From: Marasmius tenuissimus
Lineage: Eukaryota > Basidiomycota > Agaricomycetes > Agaricales > Marasmiaceae
Length of the DNA: 64,000 bases
Reading direction: 5' to 3'
Assembly (NCBI GenBank): GCA_029532415.1
Contig: JAQOTA010000058.1
Location: 248,001-312,000 of the forward strand
Below, in pieces: positions 54,466 through 64,000 of the stretch (position 1 is the first letter of the stretch; each line of letters begins with the position of its first letter). The notes under the pieces are model-generated. The model ran no database searches, had not been told where the DNA came from, and saw only the letters and a program-made list of their open reading frames with translations. The translations under genes were made by a program, and so were the position numbers.

Positions 54466-56289
54466 CTATTTTCTTTTTTTCCAAGGCTCCCTATCTTCAT
54501 GACCGCTTGAGTGAGATTGGTTCGCCGGTTGGCCACGGCCACGGCCACGACCACGACCACGACCACGTCCTCTGTATCGTGGCCCTGGACGATCGCCCGA
54601 ATAATCATCGCGTTGGACATGCGTATCCGCAGCCATACTTCTGTTTTCCCTGAACTGATTTCGATTCCACCGAGATTGTGAGCCCGAGGCTTCGCTATTA
54701 GCGGCATGTTGAGAAGTAACTGCTGAGTAGGGTCGTTTCCCCCGTGCATTATGTGAATGCCCGTGTCCAGTGCCCCGTTCGCCACTGTGGTATACATTTT
54801 GTGCCGTCGGAAATTCATCAGGTTCCTGCGGCGTACTGCTGCTACCTTGCCCGTTGTGGGACGCGGGAGGGGGGATATCGACGCGCATAAAGTCGAAGGC
54901 AGCACGCGCATGGCCCATGCCCCACGACACGCTGGCCTGGCGTTCCATTTCTTGGAGAACTGCAGCTCGGATGCCCTTGGTATCCGTTGGGCTTGGATAA
55001 GGGAACCTAGGGATCGAGAGGTTATTTGTTGTTCCATTGATAGATGAAAATTAGAAGTGTGATAGAAAACCAACGAAGAGCGGGGAGGTAAAACTAGGGT
55101 CGATAGATACGATCTTCATGGGGTAAAAACATGGATCCTGTCAACTTACCTCGAGCCAATATGGTTCAAAACGAGCTGTTGAGCACTAATCTTCTTCGCA
55201 AATTCGCCAGCCTGTTCGGGTGTCGAATGACCCCGTGCAAATGCCTTGGTTTTCACCGTCTCGTGAGTGCGTTTGGATTTGGGGTCGACAGTTTCCGGAA
55301 TGTATGCTTCTGTTGACTCGTGCACCAACAACGATGGAGATGGGTCAAGACACAAGGGTAAGATGGGTGACGCGTCGTAGGTATCTCCTAGGAGTACTAG
55401 TTTACGCGAGAATGGTGCGCATTCACGAAATACATAGCCTAGACAGGGATCTGTGACCAGAAGGTCAATGGCGTAAACATTGCATAGAATCTATTTTTGA
55501 AACATGCCTCGGTGGAGAATGGGGCCTGCATCGACGGCAACATCACAGTGACTTCCCTTTTCGAGAGTGATATCCCTCCAGCACCCGTCTTGATCAGAGC
55601 AATAGATATCTCTCCCCGGAATTTCATTGCAGTGTAAGACCTCAGGGGGATCGCAGAGAGTGGGCTGATCTTCACGAGTCAAGAGTTCGTGTACAACGTA
55701 GTTGTCGGCAGTGCGAGTCAGAGTCATCTTAAGTGTGCTGCGCACAAAGTTTCTTATCCCTGCTGGGCCATATATTTCTATCGAAGGCTGAAAGGAACAA
55801 TTGACGTTCTGCGCGGATGGGAATAGGGTGCACGGGCACTCACCGCTTTCTCAACAGAAGATGGGCTCATTTGTGGTTCGGTGGATGGAGGGAAAAGGGA
55901 ATTGCGCAGAAAAGGAATTATTCCCATTACATGATCGGCTGGAGAAGAATAATTTGGATAAAAGACTGAGCCATGTACTCTGAAGAAGTGTTTACCATGC
56001 ATATGAGTTATGAACATTTTCCTAACTTGTGTAGGGCGAGGGTTCCTCTGACCAAACTTCCAGGGTTGATTAGCGAATTGACGTGTCGTTCCTTCCGCGC
56101 AGTCGACCACTAGAACAAGAATGAAGAGGCATTACATCTGAACAACAAAGTTTGATGAAAGTTGGGATGCATACTCCAGAGATTTCCATTTCCAAGAACG
56201 TCAGCAAGCAAAGAAGAGCAATTTCGTGAGACAGAGGGACCTCCACCACTAGAAGTGCCCAAGAACGTGACGGAGAGAGTTGAGGCCAT
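54466..56289 (-). CDS. Short-form tRNase Z with RGRG-rich C-terminal tail
   Basis: A metallo-beta-lactamase-fold endonuclease that trims tRNA 3' trailers. The start at 56289 (MASTLSVTFLGTSSGGG) has the family's FLGTSSG opening. VDCAEGTTRQF follows an intron. The zinc motif HxHxDH is split by an intron: HMH, then a donor at the following G, then ADHVMGIIPF, giving HMHADH. Further landmarks are IEIYGPAGIRNFV-like sequence near 55760, LVLLGDTYDAS (55390), LLVHESTEAYIP and the AxGHS block ARGHSTPEQAGEFA. After about residue 380 a disordered tail begins (QGSSSTPQEPDEFPT). It carries RGRG repeats (54535-54580) and ends EPWKKRK at 54466. The tail is not part of the usual short form and suggests RNA binding or nuclear location. 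An in-frame start at 56316 would add nine residues. Confidence 0.9.
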
Positions 56290-56463
56290 TGCAGCACGAA
56301 AGGACATGGGCGTCAACTCGAAAGCCTTTGCAATGTGGTGGGAAATTACCGAGCCTGGTCACGCGAATGTTCAGGCAATGGGCGCTTGTTTAACTATCCC
56401 TTCCCCGTCGACGTCGACTACAAGCTCGACCCTTTCCACTCGTTCTTGCCACTCTTTTCAAAC

Positions 56464-57765
56464 ATGTCACTCCTTCCTATGCCCAACGTTTTTGTCTATC
56501 CACCAGAAGAGGATGACTGTCCACCATTCTGCTGCTTCGACGCCGCCCAGTCTATTCCGTCAAATTCTCCAACTCAGGCCGACCTCGACGCTCCAGGTTC
56601 AGCACTCGATTTCGTCTCTCAATCTATTCACCCCAATACACCGGCTTTCTATCGCAGAGACGTAGACTCTCTGATCATGCCCAGGAGGCGCAACCCTGCC
56701 GTTTACTTTCACGAGGATCAGGAGCAGATTTACTCAGACGACATAAGTATCCGTGGAAGTTCACCAGGAAACGACTCAGAAATAGCGGAAGTCGTTAAAG
56801 TCAGACGACGACATGAAGCTCCACGCTCAGCGTCCGATTCGACGTCTAAGCAGTCAAAGAGCCTGAGGGCGAGAGCTTCAAAAGCATTCAGCAGTTTGAG
56901 GATAGGCCGCTCGGCGTCGCGTAGTAGGAAGGCGGAGGAAGAGCTACCGTCAGAGTCAACTTCGAGAGCCCCTTCACCGTCGCCCATACCGCGGAGACCC
57001 TCCATTGTCCTATCCAGCTTGTTCACTCGCCCTTCATCACCTTCCCTGCAAACCAGCACCTCGAACGAGTCTCTTACTGAAGTATCACCACCCTCTCCTA
57101 CCTCACCAGTTACCCCGAATACGATCTCGTCTGGCGACTCTGTCGTACCTGAAGAGATACATACCCCGGCGTCCGGAGACATGCACACCTTCGTTCCCTA
57201 CGCCAGTGACTCTGACGATGAGGATGAGGATGAGGAGGATGATGCAGCACAGCGCCAACCTGTCGAATCTCAGCTGACGCCCCGTGCATCCCAGTGCTTC
57301 AATTCCCCAACAACCCCCTCATCAAGGGTGGGCCGCCGGCGTTTCTCCGTCCTGAATCTCTTTTCCTCCTTTTCTTCCCAACCGGAATCTTCCAATCCTG
57401 TTATATCATCATCTCCATCAACACCAACTCTCCCCGTAATGTCACGAGACTCACTTGGGCCCTCCTCAGACTCGTGCGAGTCCGCGGCATCTTCAGCGTC
57501 CTCTACGGGGCCCACCACTCCCACCGAGGGTACCTTCCCGCCTCTTGATCAGGCTCGAACAGGCGGCAACTCTCTGCTTAGGAGGCTCCCCTCACTCACA
57601 AAAAAGAAATCGTCCAGTTCCGGGCAACTGACGCAAAGTCCTCTTGTTGTGCAAATCAGCAACAAGCCCAGTGAGTTGGACAACATAAACGAAACGTCGT
57701 TTAGCGAGATGAGGCTGGACTCTCTACATTTTTCCGACCTGAGCTTCGACGCAGACAAGTTTTAG
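56464..57765 (+). CDS. Intronless Ser/Pro-rich protein of unknown function
   Basis: A single uninterrupted frame of about 430 residues. The start at 56464 (MSLLPMPNVFVYPPEEDDC) is preferred over the in-frame ATG at 56335, whose first 43 residues look like leader. The N-terminus has PPFCCFDAAQ. A basic segment (SKSLRARASKAFSSLRIGRS) and several Ser/Pro/Arg-rich stretches (RAPSPSPIPRRPSIV, GRRRFSVLNLFSSF) follow. There is an acidic run near 57217-57250 (DSDDEDEDEEDDA). The C-terminus LDSLHFSDLSFDADKF may be a short conserved motif. Most of the chain should be disordered, with many possible phosphosites of the RRxS type. No known domain. It diverges from tRNase Z with 174 bp between starts. Confidence 0.7.
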   Translation: MSLLPMPNVFVYPPEEDDCPPFCCFDAAQSIPSNSPTQADLDAPGSALDFVSQSIHPNTPAFYRRDVDSLIMPRRRNPAVYFHEDQEQIYSDDISIRGSSPGNDSEIAEVVKVRRRHEAPRSASDSTSKQSKSLRARASKAFSSLRIGRSASRSRKAEEELPSESTSRAPSPSPIPRRPSIVLSSLFTRPSSPSLQTSTSNESLTEVSPPSPTSPVTPNTISSGDSVVPEEIHTPASGDMHTFVPYASDSDDEDEDEEDDAAQRQPVESQLTPRASQCFNSPTTPSSRVGRRRFSVLNLFSSFSSQPESSNPVISSSPSTPTLPVMSRDSLGPSSDSCESAASSASSTGPTTPTEGTFPPLDQARTGGNSLLRRLPSLTKKKSSSSGQLTQSPLVVQISNKPSELDNINETSFSEMRLDSLHFSDLSFDADKF

Positions 57766-58298
57766 TACGCCAAGGCTTCCCTCCCCCCTCTTTGGCTCCT
57801 TTCCCTTTCTTTCCGCCCCTCTCCCAGATATTTTACCTTTTCGCCGCCTTTCCGTTTCACGACACACCAGTCGGTCTTTTGTGTCTAATTCCTTCTCGTT
57901 CACGACTTCATCATAATGTCCTCTATGTCTATTCATCAACTGTATATCATGGAATCCTTTTGTCGTTCTCATTCAAGTACATACGTATCTTCCCATCTAC
58001 GTCGTCAAGGCTGTTTTCTTCCATCATATGGTTACGCACTACATATTTATGGAGTACTTCCAGTCACACGGACAGCGGCCTCCCTGGAATGCAATGTCAC
58101 TGTGGAACCATCAGTCGTCGACAATTTCTCTCGTTGCTCTTGGCGGGTCAAAATGTTCATCAGTGTCAGTTGTGGACATGCATCGCGTCGTATAAAGGGA
58201 ATGATGGACTGAACCGAATCTCTCAAGGCCGCCTTGCGTGACAGTCGAACGTGCCACAGGGACATCGACGGTATATCCATTCTGATCCCAAGATGGGC
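57766..58298. other. Intergenic, convergent Ser-rich gene / glucosidase I
   Basis: 533 bp between facing stop codons. CT-rich near 57780-57830, consistent with 3' UTR. Short frames only. Confidence 0.4.
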
Positions 58299-61200
58299 TC
58301 AAGACGCGACGTATGATACGTAGGTATTCCATTTCATTCCCAGCATAACATCGTAGTGTAATATGTATCCTAAGATACCAGTTAGTACTTTTCGGAGACG
58401 ACTACAAGGAAGAATTAGCCATCCGGAATTCTGAGAACGACAACGACGAGAACTCACTCAAGGTGATCAACGACGTCCAGCCGGTGAAAGGGTGACTATT
58501 TCCGAACATCATTAGCCAACGCCACGATATCAACCAATTTGTACTGACCTTCGTCTTCCCTCCCCATTGTTAGCATCATACTGCTCCCAGACGTATCCAG
58601 TACGCTGGTACTCCTGCGGGAATCACGAAGTCAGCAGCATCCCCAGACTCGACGGGGGCGAACCCACCTTGAACACATTATCAATCATGTTCTTCCTGAG
58701 CTCGGAATAGATCTCCTTCGCCCGCTGTTGGTACGGTCCCTCTTGCTTCGTGTAGGTCTTGTGTAGGGCAGATAGAGCAAGGTAGTTCATAGGCATCCAA
58801 ATCGGCCCTTTCCAGTAATTCTCCCCTTGACCAAATTCAGGATGTGACTTGGACAAGCTGCGAATGCCGTATGAAGACCATAGTTCCTCGGGATCGCGGA
58901 CAAGGTCCAGAATTGCGCCGAGGTGAGGCGAATCGGCAGGAACCAGGGAGAGTAAGAATGGGAAGAGAGACAGATAGCCCTTATGACAGACGTGGTAGGA
59001 TTCATCTGAACAAAGTAGCTCTCTGAGTTTTGTTGGTCGGAGTAGTCGCTGAGCACTCACCATCGTCATCGACGTTGAGATCGCAGTACATTTGTTCCTT
59101 CTCACTCCAATGAAGATCTTCGACACGTTAGTAGAAGAATCTACGAGCAAAACGGGGCCAGTCACCTTCAATGTTATCCAAGATAGCTTTTTCGATCTCT
59201 CCATAGGAAATTGCATCATCCTCTTCCCCAATGAACGAGGAGATTTCTTTCATCGTGCGCGAGAACGACGCCATCCAAGAAATGAGATCCAAATGCAATT
59301 CACCAGCATGCGGAGGCCCTCGAGGATAATCGTCCATGCCACTCGTCAGAACGTGAGTCTCCGACCTGCCTCTCCATCGGTAGGCTTCAGACCTCGACCT
59401 CGCCTTCCTGCCGTACTGTTTGATCTGTCCGCGTTGTGTGCGTCGGAACCAGTCGTAGTGCCTTTTGAGGGGTTGATAGATCGATTTCAGGAAAGCAGTG
59501 GCAGCCTCTGGCTCTAGGTACTGGCTCGATTCGTCGTACGTTGGTACTGTCATCGGTGTCTGGGCACCAAAGTCCATACCAAGGTCTTGTACAGATGGAC
59601 CGTTGGAGGCTGCCTTGACACGAGAAATCAAAGCTGTCACAGCGAACGCCAAGGTGGGTGGATTTGCATAGTTGGGAACTTGAGTTTGGAATTCAGCCGG
59701 CACCTGGGATACGTATAAAGAAATGCAAATCGGAGAGACCGTGAAACGCTCACTTTAGAACGCGCCTCCTCGCCCAAAATCTGCTCACGAGCGACCCAGC
59801 CGTCATCGTCAATGAGATTGATCCAGTCCCTCAGAATTTCCACACTGCCATAATATTAGACCGTAGTCAACTCAACGGAAAACTCAACAAACCTGAAATC
59901 ATTGTCCCATTGGCCTAAATGCAGCAAATGGAAGCCTTCATCCCTAGAACGGCCGTAGTTAGTGCTGTTGAATCAAACATAAAGAACTGCACAACAAACC
60001 AATAGAACCCTCGCGGGAAGAAGCTTCGGCTAGGTGTTGCAGTCAGTAGTGCCTTTTCCTCAGTGAGTCTAGCACCGCCTCCTTCGCCTTCGTCTGAGAC
60101 GTTGGAATCTTCCTCCTCATCCCATTCGAACGAGAACTTTTTGTTCACGATTGAGTTGCCGTAGAAATAGCCAACACCACCCATGAGGTTCGAAGTGATA
60201 GCCTTCGAGAAGTCCTCGAAAGCAGCCTTGTCCAACGTGGAGTATTCATCGTGTCCCGGGAAAGCGGCCTCGAAACGCTCATCAAAGGAATTTTCGAGCG
60301 CGACGATGCCGTTGTCCAAAGTCGCGGCTACGACAATATCAGAACCGAACGCAACGTCAAACGAACATACGCACAACTGAGTTTCTGTTTCGCGCTGGCA
60401 CTCTCAAAGAATACATCGAACTGGAATTCACCATCGAACAGCTTTTGAACAGCATGCAGGTTGCTTCCGGTATATGCTTCATCAGGTAGCTGTAGAGTGA
60501 ACGAGGGGTCGGGAGGAACTCCCGCGCCAGGTTCTCGGTAAGGCTCCAGGATACCTTGTGCGCGCTGGAATAATGCTTGGAATATAATCTCTGGATGGAG
60601 CGTGAGTAGTGATGCCGTCATGAGAATCAAGAGCCACACCTTTTGCTTTCCATATATTCCCTGACGGAACGGTCACTCCAAGGAAATGCGTTTTGCCGAT
60701 TCGATCTTCGAACTGTTGAGCGCCAGGGCCCTCGGTAACAGCGACATTGTTTGGACCTAAAGAAGAGTTGATATTCTAAATATCAAGCAGGATTCGGAGA
60801 CGCACCGTCGACAACTCTGATCACGAAATCATCCAGTTCGGGAGTAGAACCACTATACGAGATAGGTCCTTCGAGGCCCTGGAAAACGTGAGTTTCATTG
60901 AAGTCCAAATGTTTTCACCCAGACATACATCTTCATCCTCGTCAGTTTCCATCTCCAATCCTCCTATACCTTCCAAACCGAAGTAGAATATGGTTGATAC
61001 CCGGGAAGGACGACCTTCCCATCGTGTCAGTGAAACAGTGCCCCAAATTTCCGACATTTCATATTCTCTCACTTGCGTCCAAGGGCTTTCCCTTAATTCT
61101 AGCAGCCCAGCTTCCACCATGGTCACCGCCAGGAACCCTCAGAAACTCCGTCGTGATTTGGACGTTATTTAACGCGTCTTCGATGACTTGAGTTCCTCCT

Positions 61201-61520
61201 TCACGCGTGAATTTAGTCCAAGTGTACTTCTTCAGTTCATCTCCTTGTTCACAGCTGTGTCGCGGGCCTGTAGCAGAGTAAAATGTGATGTTCAAACTTC
61301 AAAAGGACATTAGAAATAGAAGCAGTCGCTTACGAGCAACTGAAGCGTAGTCATGAGCCCCAAACCAGATGAGGCCGGTCATCAGGGATTGAGGGATTCG
61401 AGGTCGCAAACCAAAATAGAGGTTGGGGCGATAGGGACCCCATAGCAGTGTATTGTTCACTGCGGTCGACGCCGATATTGCGGAGACCAGAGAAAATAGC
61501 AGCACCCATGGGAGAACCAT
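58299..61520 (-). CDS. CWH41: Mannosyl-oligosaccharide glucosidase, GH63 (ER glucosidase I)
   Basis: The ER enzyme that removes the outermost alpha-1,2-glucose from N-glycan precursors. The start at 61520 gives a signal or anchor (MVLPWVLLFSLVSAISAST). LLWGPYRPNLYFGLRPRIP follows, the classical GH63 opening. Further blocks are WTKFTREGGTQVIED, PGGDHGGSWAARIKG, GVGYFYGNSIV and FFPRGFYW, joined across an intron to DEGFHLLHLGQWDND. After that come GWVAREQILGEEA, VPNYANPPTLAFAV, GMDDYPRGP and HVCHKGYLSLFPFLL. The active-site region YWKGPIWMPMNYLAL is followed by VWEQYDANNGEG, RSHPFTGWTSL and WNTY, ending at TGA 58299. An earlier in-frame start at 61574 adds a non-signal extension and is not favoured. 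About twelve introns. Complete. Confidence 0.95.
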
Positions 61521-61875
61521 GGTGGTTGAGATGAAGAGTCCTGGCCCGTGCGCGTCGTCCAGGACGTGGCACAATCACATGATGTCCTCGAATTGAGCGC
61601 TCGGAGTCGCCGCTCGGCTGGCATGAGCGGTGAGCGCCCGACGACGCCTGTGCCTGTCTGTCAGTGCCATGCTCAACAGTCGCCTCCGGCACTGGCTCTT
61701 CCATCACCCATACTCTCACTGTTCACAGCTTTTTTGACACTGTTAGTCTCCAATCCTCGGTAAATTGTCAAGTCCAATCCTCCAGGTTCAACCGTTCAAC
61801 AGCTTTCACTTTCAAACTGTGTCTTGAAATCTCGGCCTGCTAGGATGGCAGTGTCAGGAGACGTTGTTCACGCGC

Positions 61876-61883
61876 TATATAAA
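61876..61883 (+). promoter_or_regulatory. TATA box (TATATAAA) of the SPFH gene
   Basis: TATATAAA lies 47 bp before the ATG at 61930, in a 409-bp divergent gap shared with glucosidase I. The remainder of the gap shows no gene. Confidence 0.5.
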
Positions 61884-61929
61884 GAACTCCACTGCGGAAC
61901 AACGAGGCATCCTATTATTCTCCTCCAAC

Positions 61930-64000
61930 ATGTCCAGCGTCGCAGAAGGCAGCACCGTCATCGGTGACCGCGAATTCAGCAATCACCGTCTTAGTCCAGT
62001 ACCATCCACCTCGAAGATTCACAAGTCATCCGGAAAACCCAGGGTTCCGGACACAAGCGAATTCATCACCTCGGATTACTCTCTAGAGGACAGGCCTTTC
62101 TTCGTTCCGATAGGGAAAGACGGTGTAATTGCCGCTCTTCAGAAGCTCGATAAAGAGTTGCAACAAGTAAGGATGCCTTCTATTCTTGCCAGTCACCTTG
62201 TTGACACCTCGGTATCAGTCCGGTAGAAACACTTTACTATCCAAGAAGGTAAGAGCTGAACTGTCTCTATCCTCGCATGGAGATTTCTGACCGTGGTTTA
62301 GAAACCGGTGGCTTGGACAGGATCTGAACTCACGCCAGGAAATCTTGGGCTGATCAATCATGGTGGATCTCCCAAACTTTTGACGCGACCCGGGAGATAC
62401 CCTGGATGGCCACTCCGGAACTGGTGGGCCCGGACGTGGTGCGGAACGAAAGGAGGTATGTTCCAGCTTTTTTCCTCGCCACGAGCAGTTATAGACGTGT
62501 TGCATAATAGTGTCGGACACTGTTATCGAGTTTCTGGGTATCACAGCCGTTCAAGTATCTCAGAATCAAGCTGCGGTCATCTCAGATCCTCAGAACCAGA
62601 TTTTTGTCATCCGTAACGCTGGTTTCGCTGCATTCGCCGTCGAGGGAACCTACGACGTTCTTGCTATCGTCGATCAGACACATTTACCCAATGTAGTAAA
62701 GGACAAGGTAACAGGATCTGTCCTCGGTTGGACCTACGAGGTGAAGATGAAGAGTAGAGTCAATTCGAAGGAGGAGCGCGACTACGTTGTCGCCCTTTTG
62801 TAAGGATTTTATGTTGATGCCCCCTATGAGCTACTCACGTCGTTATCTCTCTCCATAGCCTCAACATCCCGGCCAATAACTGTGCTATCCTACAACGCGG
62901 AAATGATCTGGAGCTGCTTGGAGCGGGACAGTCCGTTATCACCAATCCAAGTGTAACTCTTCGAGGTCTATATACGTTAGGTGAAAACCAGCTGGAAATG
63001 CCAACAAAGGATATGTGAGGGTTCTTTCGTGTGTATTTGTCTCCGACCCAGCCTAACTATGGGCCTAGATTTACCCGAGATCAAGTACCAGTCAGCTTGA
63101 CCATTTACCTCAAGTGGCAATTGGAGGAACCTCTCAAACTCGCCACACATGGATATGGTACTCCTTACGAAGCCCTTCGCGACAAAACGCAATCCATTCT
63201 CACTCAGATTGTCGCTCATTTGGATTACTCGTCCATGGTAAATCTCCAGACATGTCGTCGACTGCTCACTCGTGTCTCTAACTCCTGCATAGGTCAAGCA
63301 ACGGTCTTTAGGTCCGGACAATATGGATGATGGAACTGATCCCTCCTCTGCTTTCCTTGATGCTCTTCGAACGCGGGCCATGGATGAAATGCACGAAGCC
63401 GCCCTGGAATACGGCATTGTTCTGAAGGACCTTGGTACGGCCGTCATTTCCAAGGCAAAAGGAGTATCGAAGACTAATTGACACCATTTCAGCCGTAATC
63501 GACCGTCAATTCAAGGGCGAAATAGCAGCAACGATGGACAAGCTCACTACTCGCGCTCTCCAAGCGCAAGTCGAAGCAGCGGTAGGTTACTTCACAACCT
63601 TCGTCTTTGAGTTTGACCATTGACTTCTTTATTCAGAACGTAGACCGGGAGAACAGTAACAAGGTGAAGCAAGAAGAAGGTGCTCTTTCTGTCGCGCGCA
63701 TCAAGGCCCAGGCGAGAAACACCCAAGCGGATGCGGAGGCATACAGTGTGGTAGCTGCAGCGAAAGCTCAAGCCGAGCGAGTTAAGATTGAAGCAGTAGC
63801 ACAGGCTGAAGCCACCAAACTCGCTGCTCAGGCTGAGGCCGAGGCGATTCGTACGAAGGCAGCAGCAGATGCCCAAGTTGCTGACCAATTTGCCCGAGAA
63901 ATGCAACTTCGCCGTTTGGACGTTGCGAAGGTACAGGCTTATGGCTCAAAGACCATCTTCGTTCCCACCGAAGGAACAGGGTCGCAGATGGGGCAAGCTC
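61930..64000 (+). CDS. SPFH/band-7 domain protein (flotillin/prohibitin superfamily), partial
   Basis: The start at 61930 (MSSVAEGSTVIGDREF) is followed by a polar N-terminus (TSEFITSDYSLEDRPFF, IAALQKLDKELQQ). After two introns comes LNLGLINHGG-like PGNLGLINHGGSPKLL. The SPFH core follows: VSQNQAAVISDPQNQIFVI, GFAAFAVEGTYDVLAIVDQ, YVVALFLNIPANNCAILQRG, RDQVPVSLTIYLKWQLEEP and ILTQIVAHLDYSSMV, then LRTRAMDEMHEAALEYGIVL. A long Ala/Glu coiled coil (63600-63900, such as AAKAQAERVKIEAVAQAEA) leads to LRRLDVAKVQAYGSKTIFVP, and the window ends inside the gene. SPFH proteins form large membrane-attached rings that organise microdomains. No signal peptide or clear N-terminal membrane span is seen. 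Six or more introns. Confidence 0.85.

Noticed and set aside
55930..56010. Apparent loss of the metal-binding Asp in tRNase Z (HMHGKH)
   Set aside because: The reading runs into an intron. Splicing at the G after the second His codon gives HMHADH, the intact motif.

Overview
The window reads as nuclear DNA of a filamentous basidiomycete, most likely an agaricomycete. The genes are dense on both strands and broken by many short introns (about 48-70 nt) with GT..AG and occasional GC..AG ends. The proteins are fungal: a BNI1-type formin, a class V myosin with a dilute domain, SCF-Met30, GSK3 and an ArAE_2/DUF2421 transporter. Two tandem 7-TM proteins belong to a family (DUF6533-like) known essentially from mushrooms. 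I see no integrated virus, CRISPR array, bacterial operon or intact transposon.

Layout. 0-8.6 kb: the 3' end of an unknown gene, an ArAE-type membrane transporter (minus), an intracellular GH3 beta-glucosidase with a PA14 insert (minus) and a UPF0538/C2orf76 homologue (plus). 8.7-17.2 kb: a prenylated DnaJ of the Ydj1 type, a NIT2-like omega-amidase, a CUE-domain protein, an isochorismatase-fold hydrolase, an AN1 zinc-finger protein (Cuz1/ZFAND1 type) and the ESCRT-III subunit Vps2. 17.3-25.8 kb: the Golgi tether COG4 and myosin V, divergent from a 126-bp gap. 26.2-35 kb: a PAP2 lipid phosphatase, an unrecognised protein with three RRVR..PGG repeats, COQ7, a small complex I-type subunit, an RBM5-like RRM/zinc-finger/G-patch splicing protein and a secreted PEBP-fold protein. 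35.4-41.1 kb: a formin. 42.2-46.6 kb: two tandem DUF6533-like 7-TM proteins. 47.4-48.3 kb: an intron-containing tRNA-Leu(UAA), a G-rich tract and a two-copy direct repeat. 48.4-58 kb: Met30, GSK3, a 2-kb stretch with no recognisable gene, short-form tRNase Z with an RGRG tail, and an intronless Ser/Pro-rich protein. 58.3-64 kb: ER glucosidase I (GH63) and an SPFH/band-7 protein cut by the window end.

Most of this is housekeeping. Functional themes recur: vesicle traffic and cell polarity (VPS2, COG4, MYO2, formin, glucosidase I), ubiquitin and proteostasis (DnaJ, CUE, AN1, Met30), and a mitochondrial pair (COQ7 and a complex I-like subunit, convergent with 30 bp between stops). Several pairs diverge from gaps under 130 bp and probably share promoters. 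The less expected signals are the PGG-repeat protein, a PAP2 enzyme whose motif 3 lacks its usual Ser-Arg, a 22-nt microexon encoding the myosin P-loop, several GC-AG introns, very short initial coding exons, and the RGRG tail on tRNase Z. Exon borders were read by eye from splice consensus and reading frame. Gene ends are firmer than internal borders.
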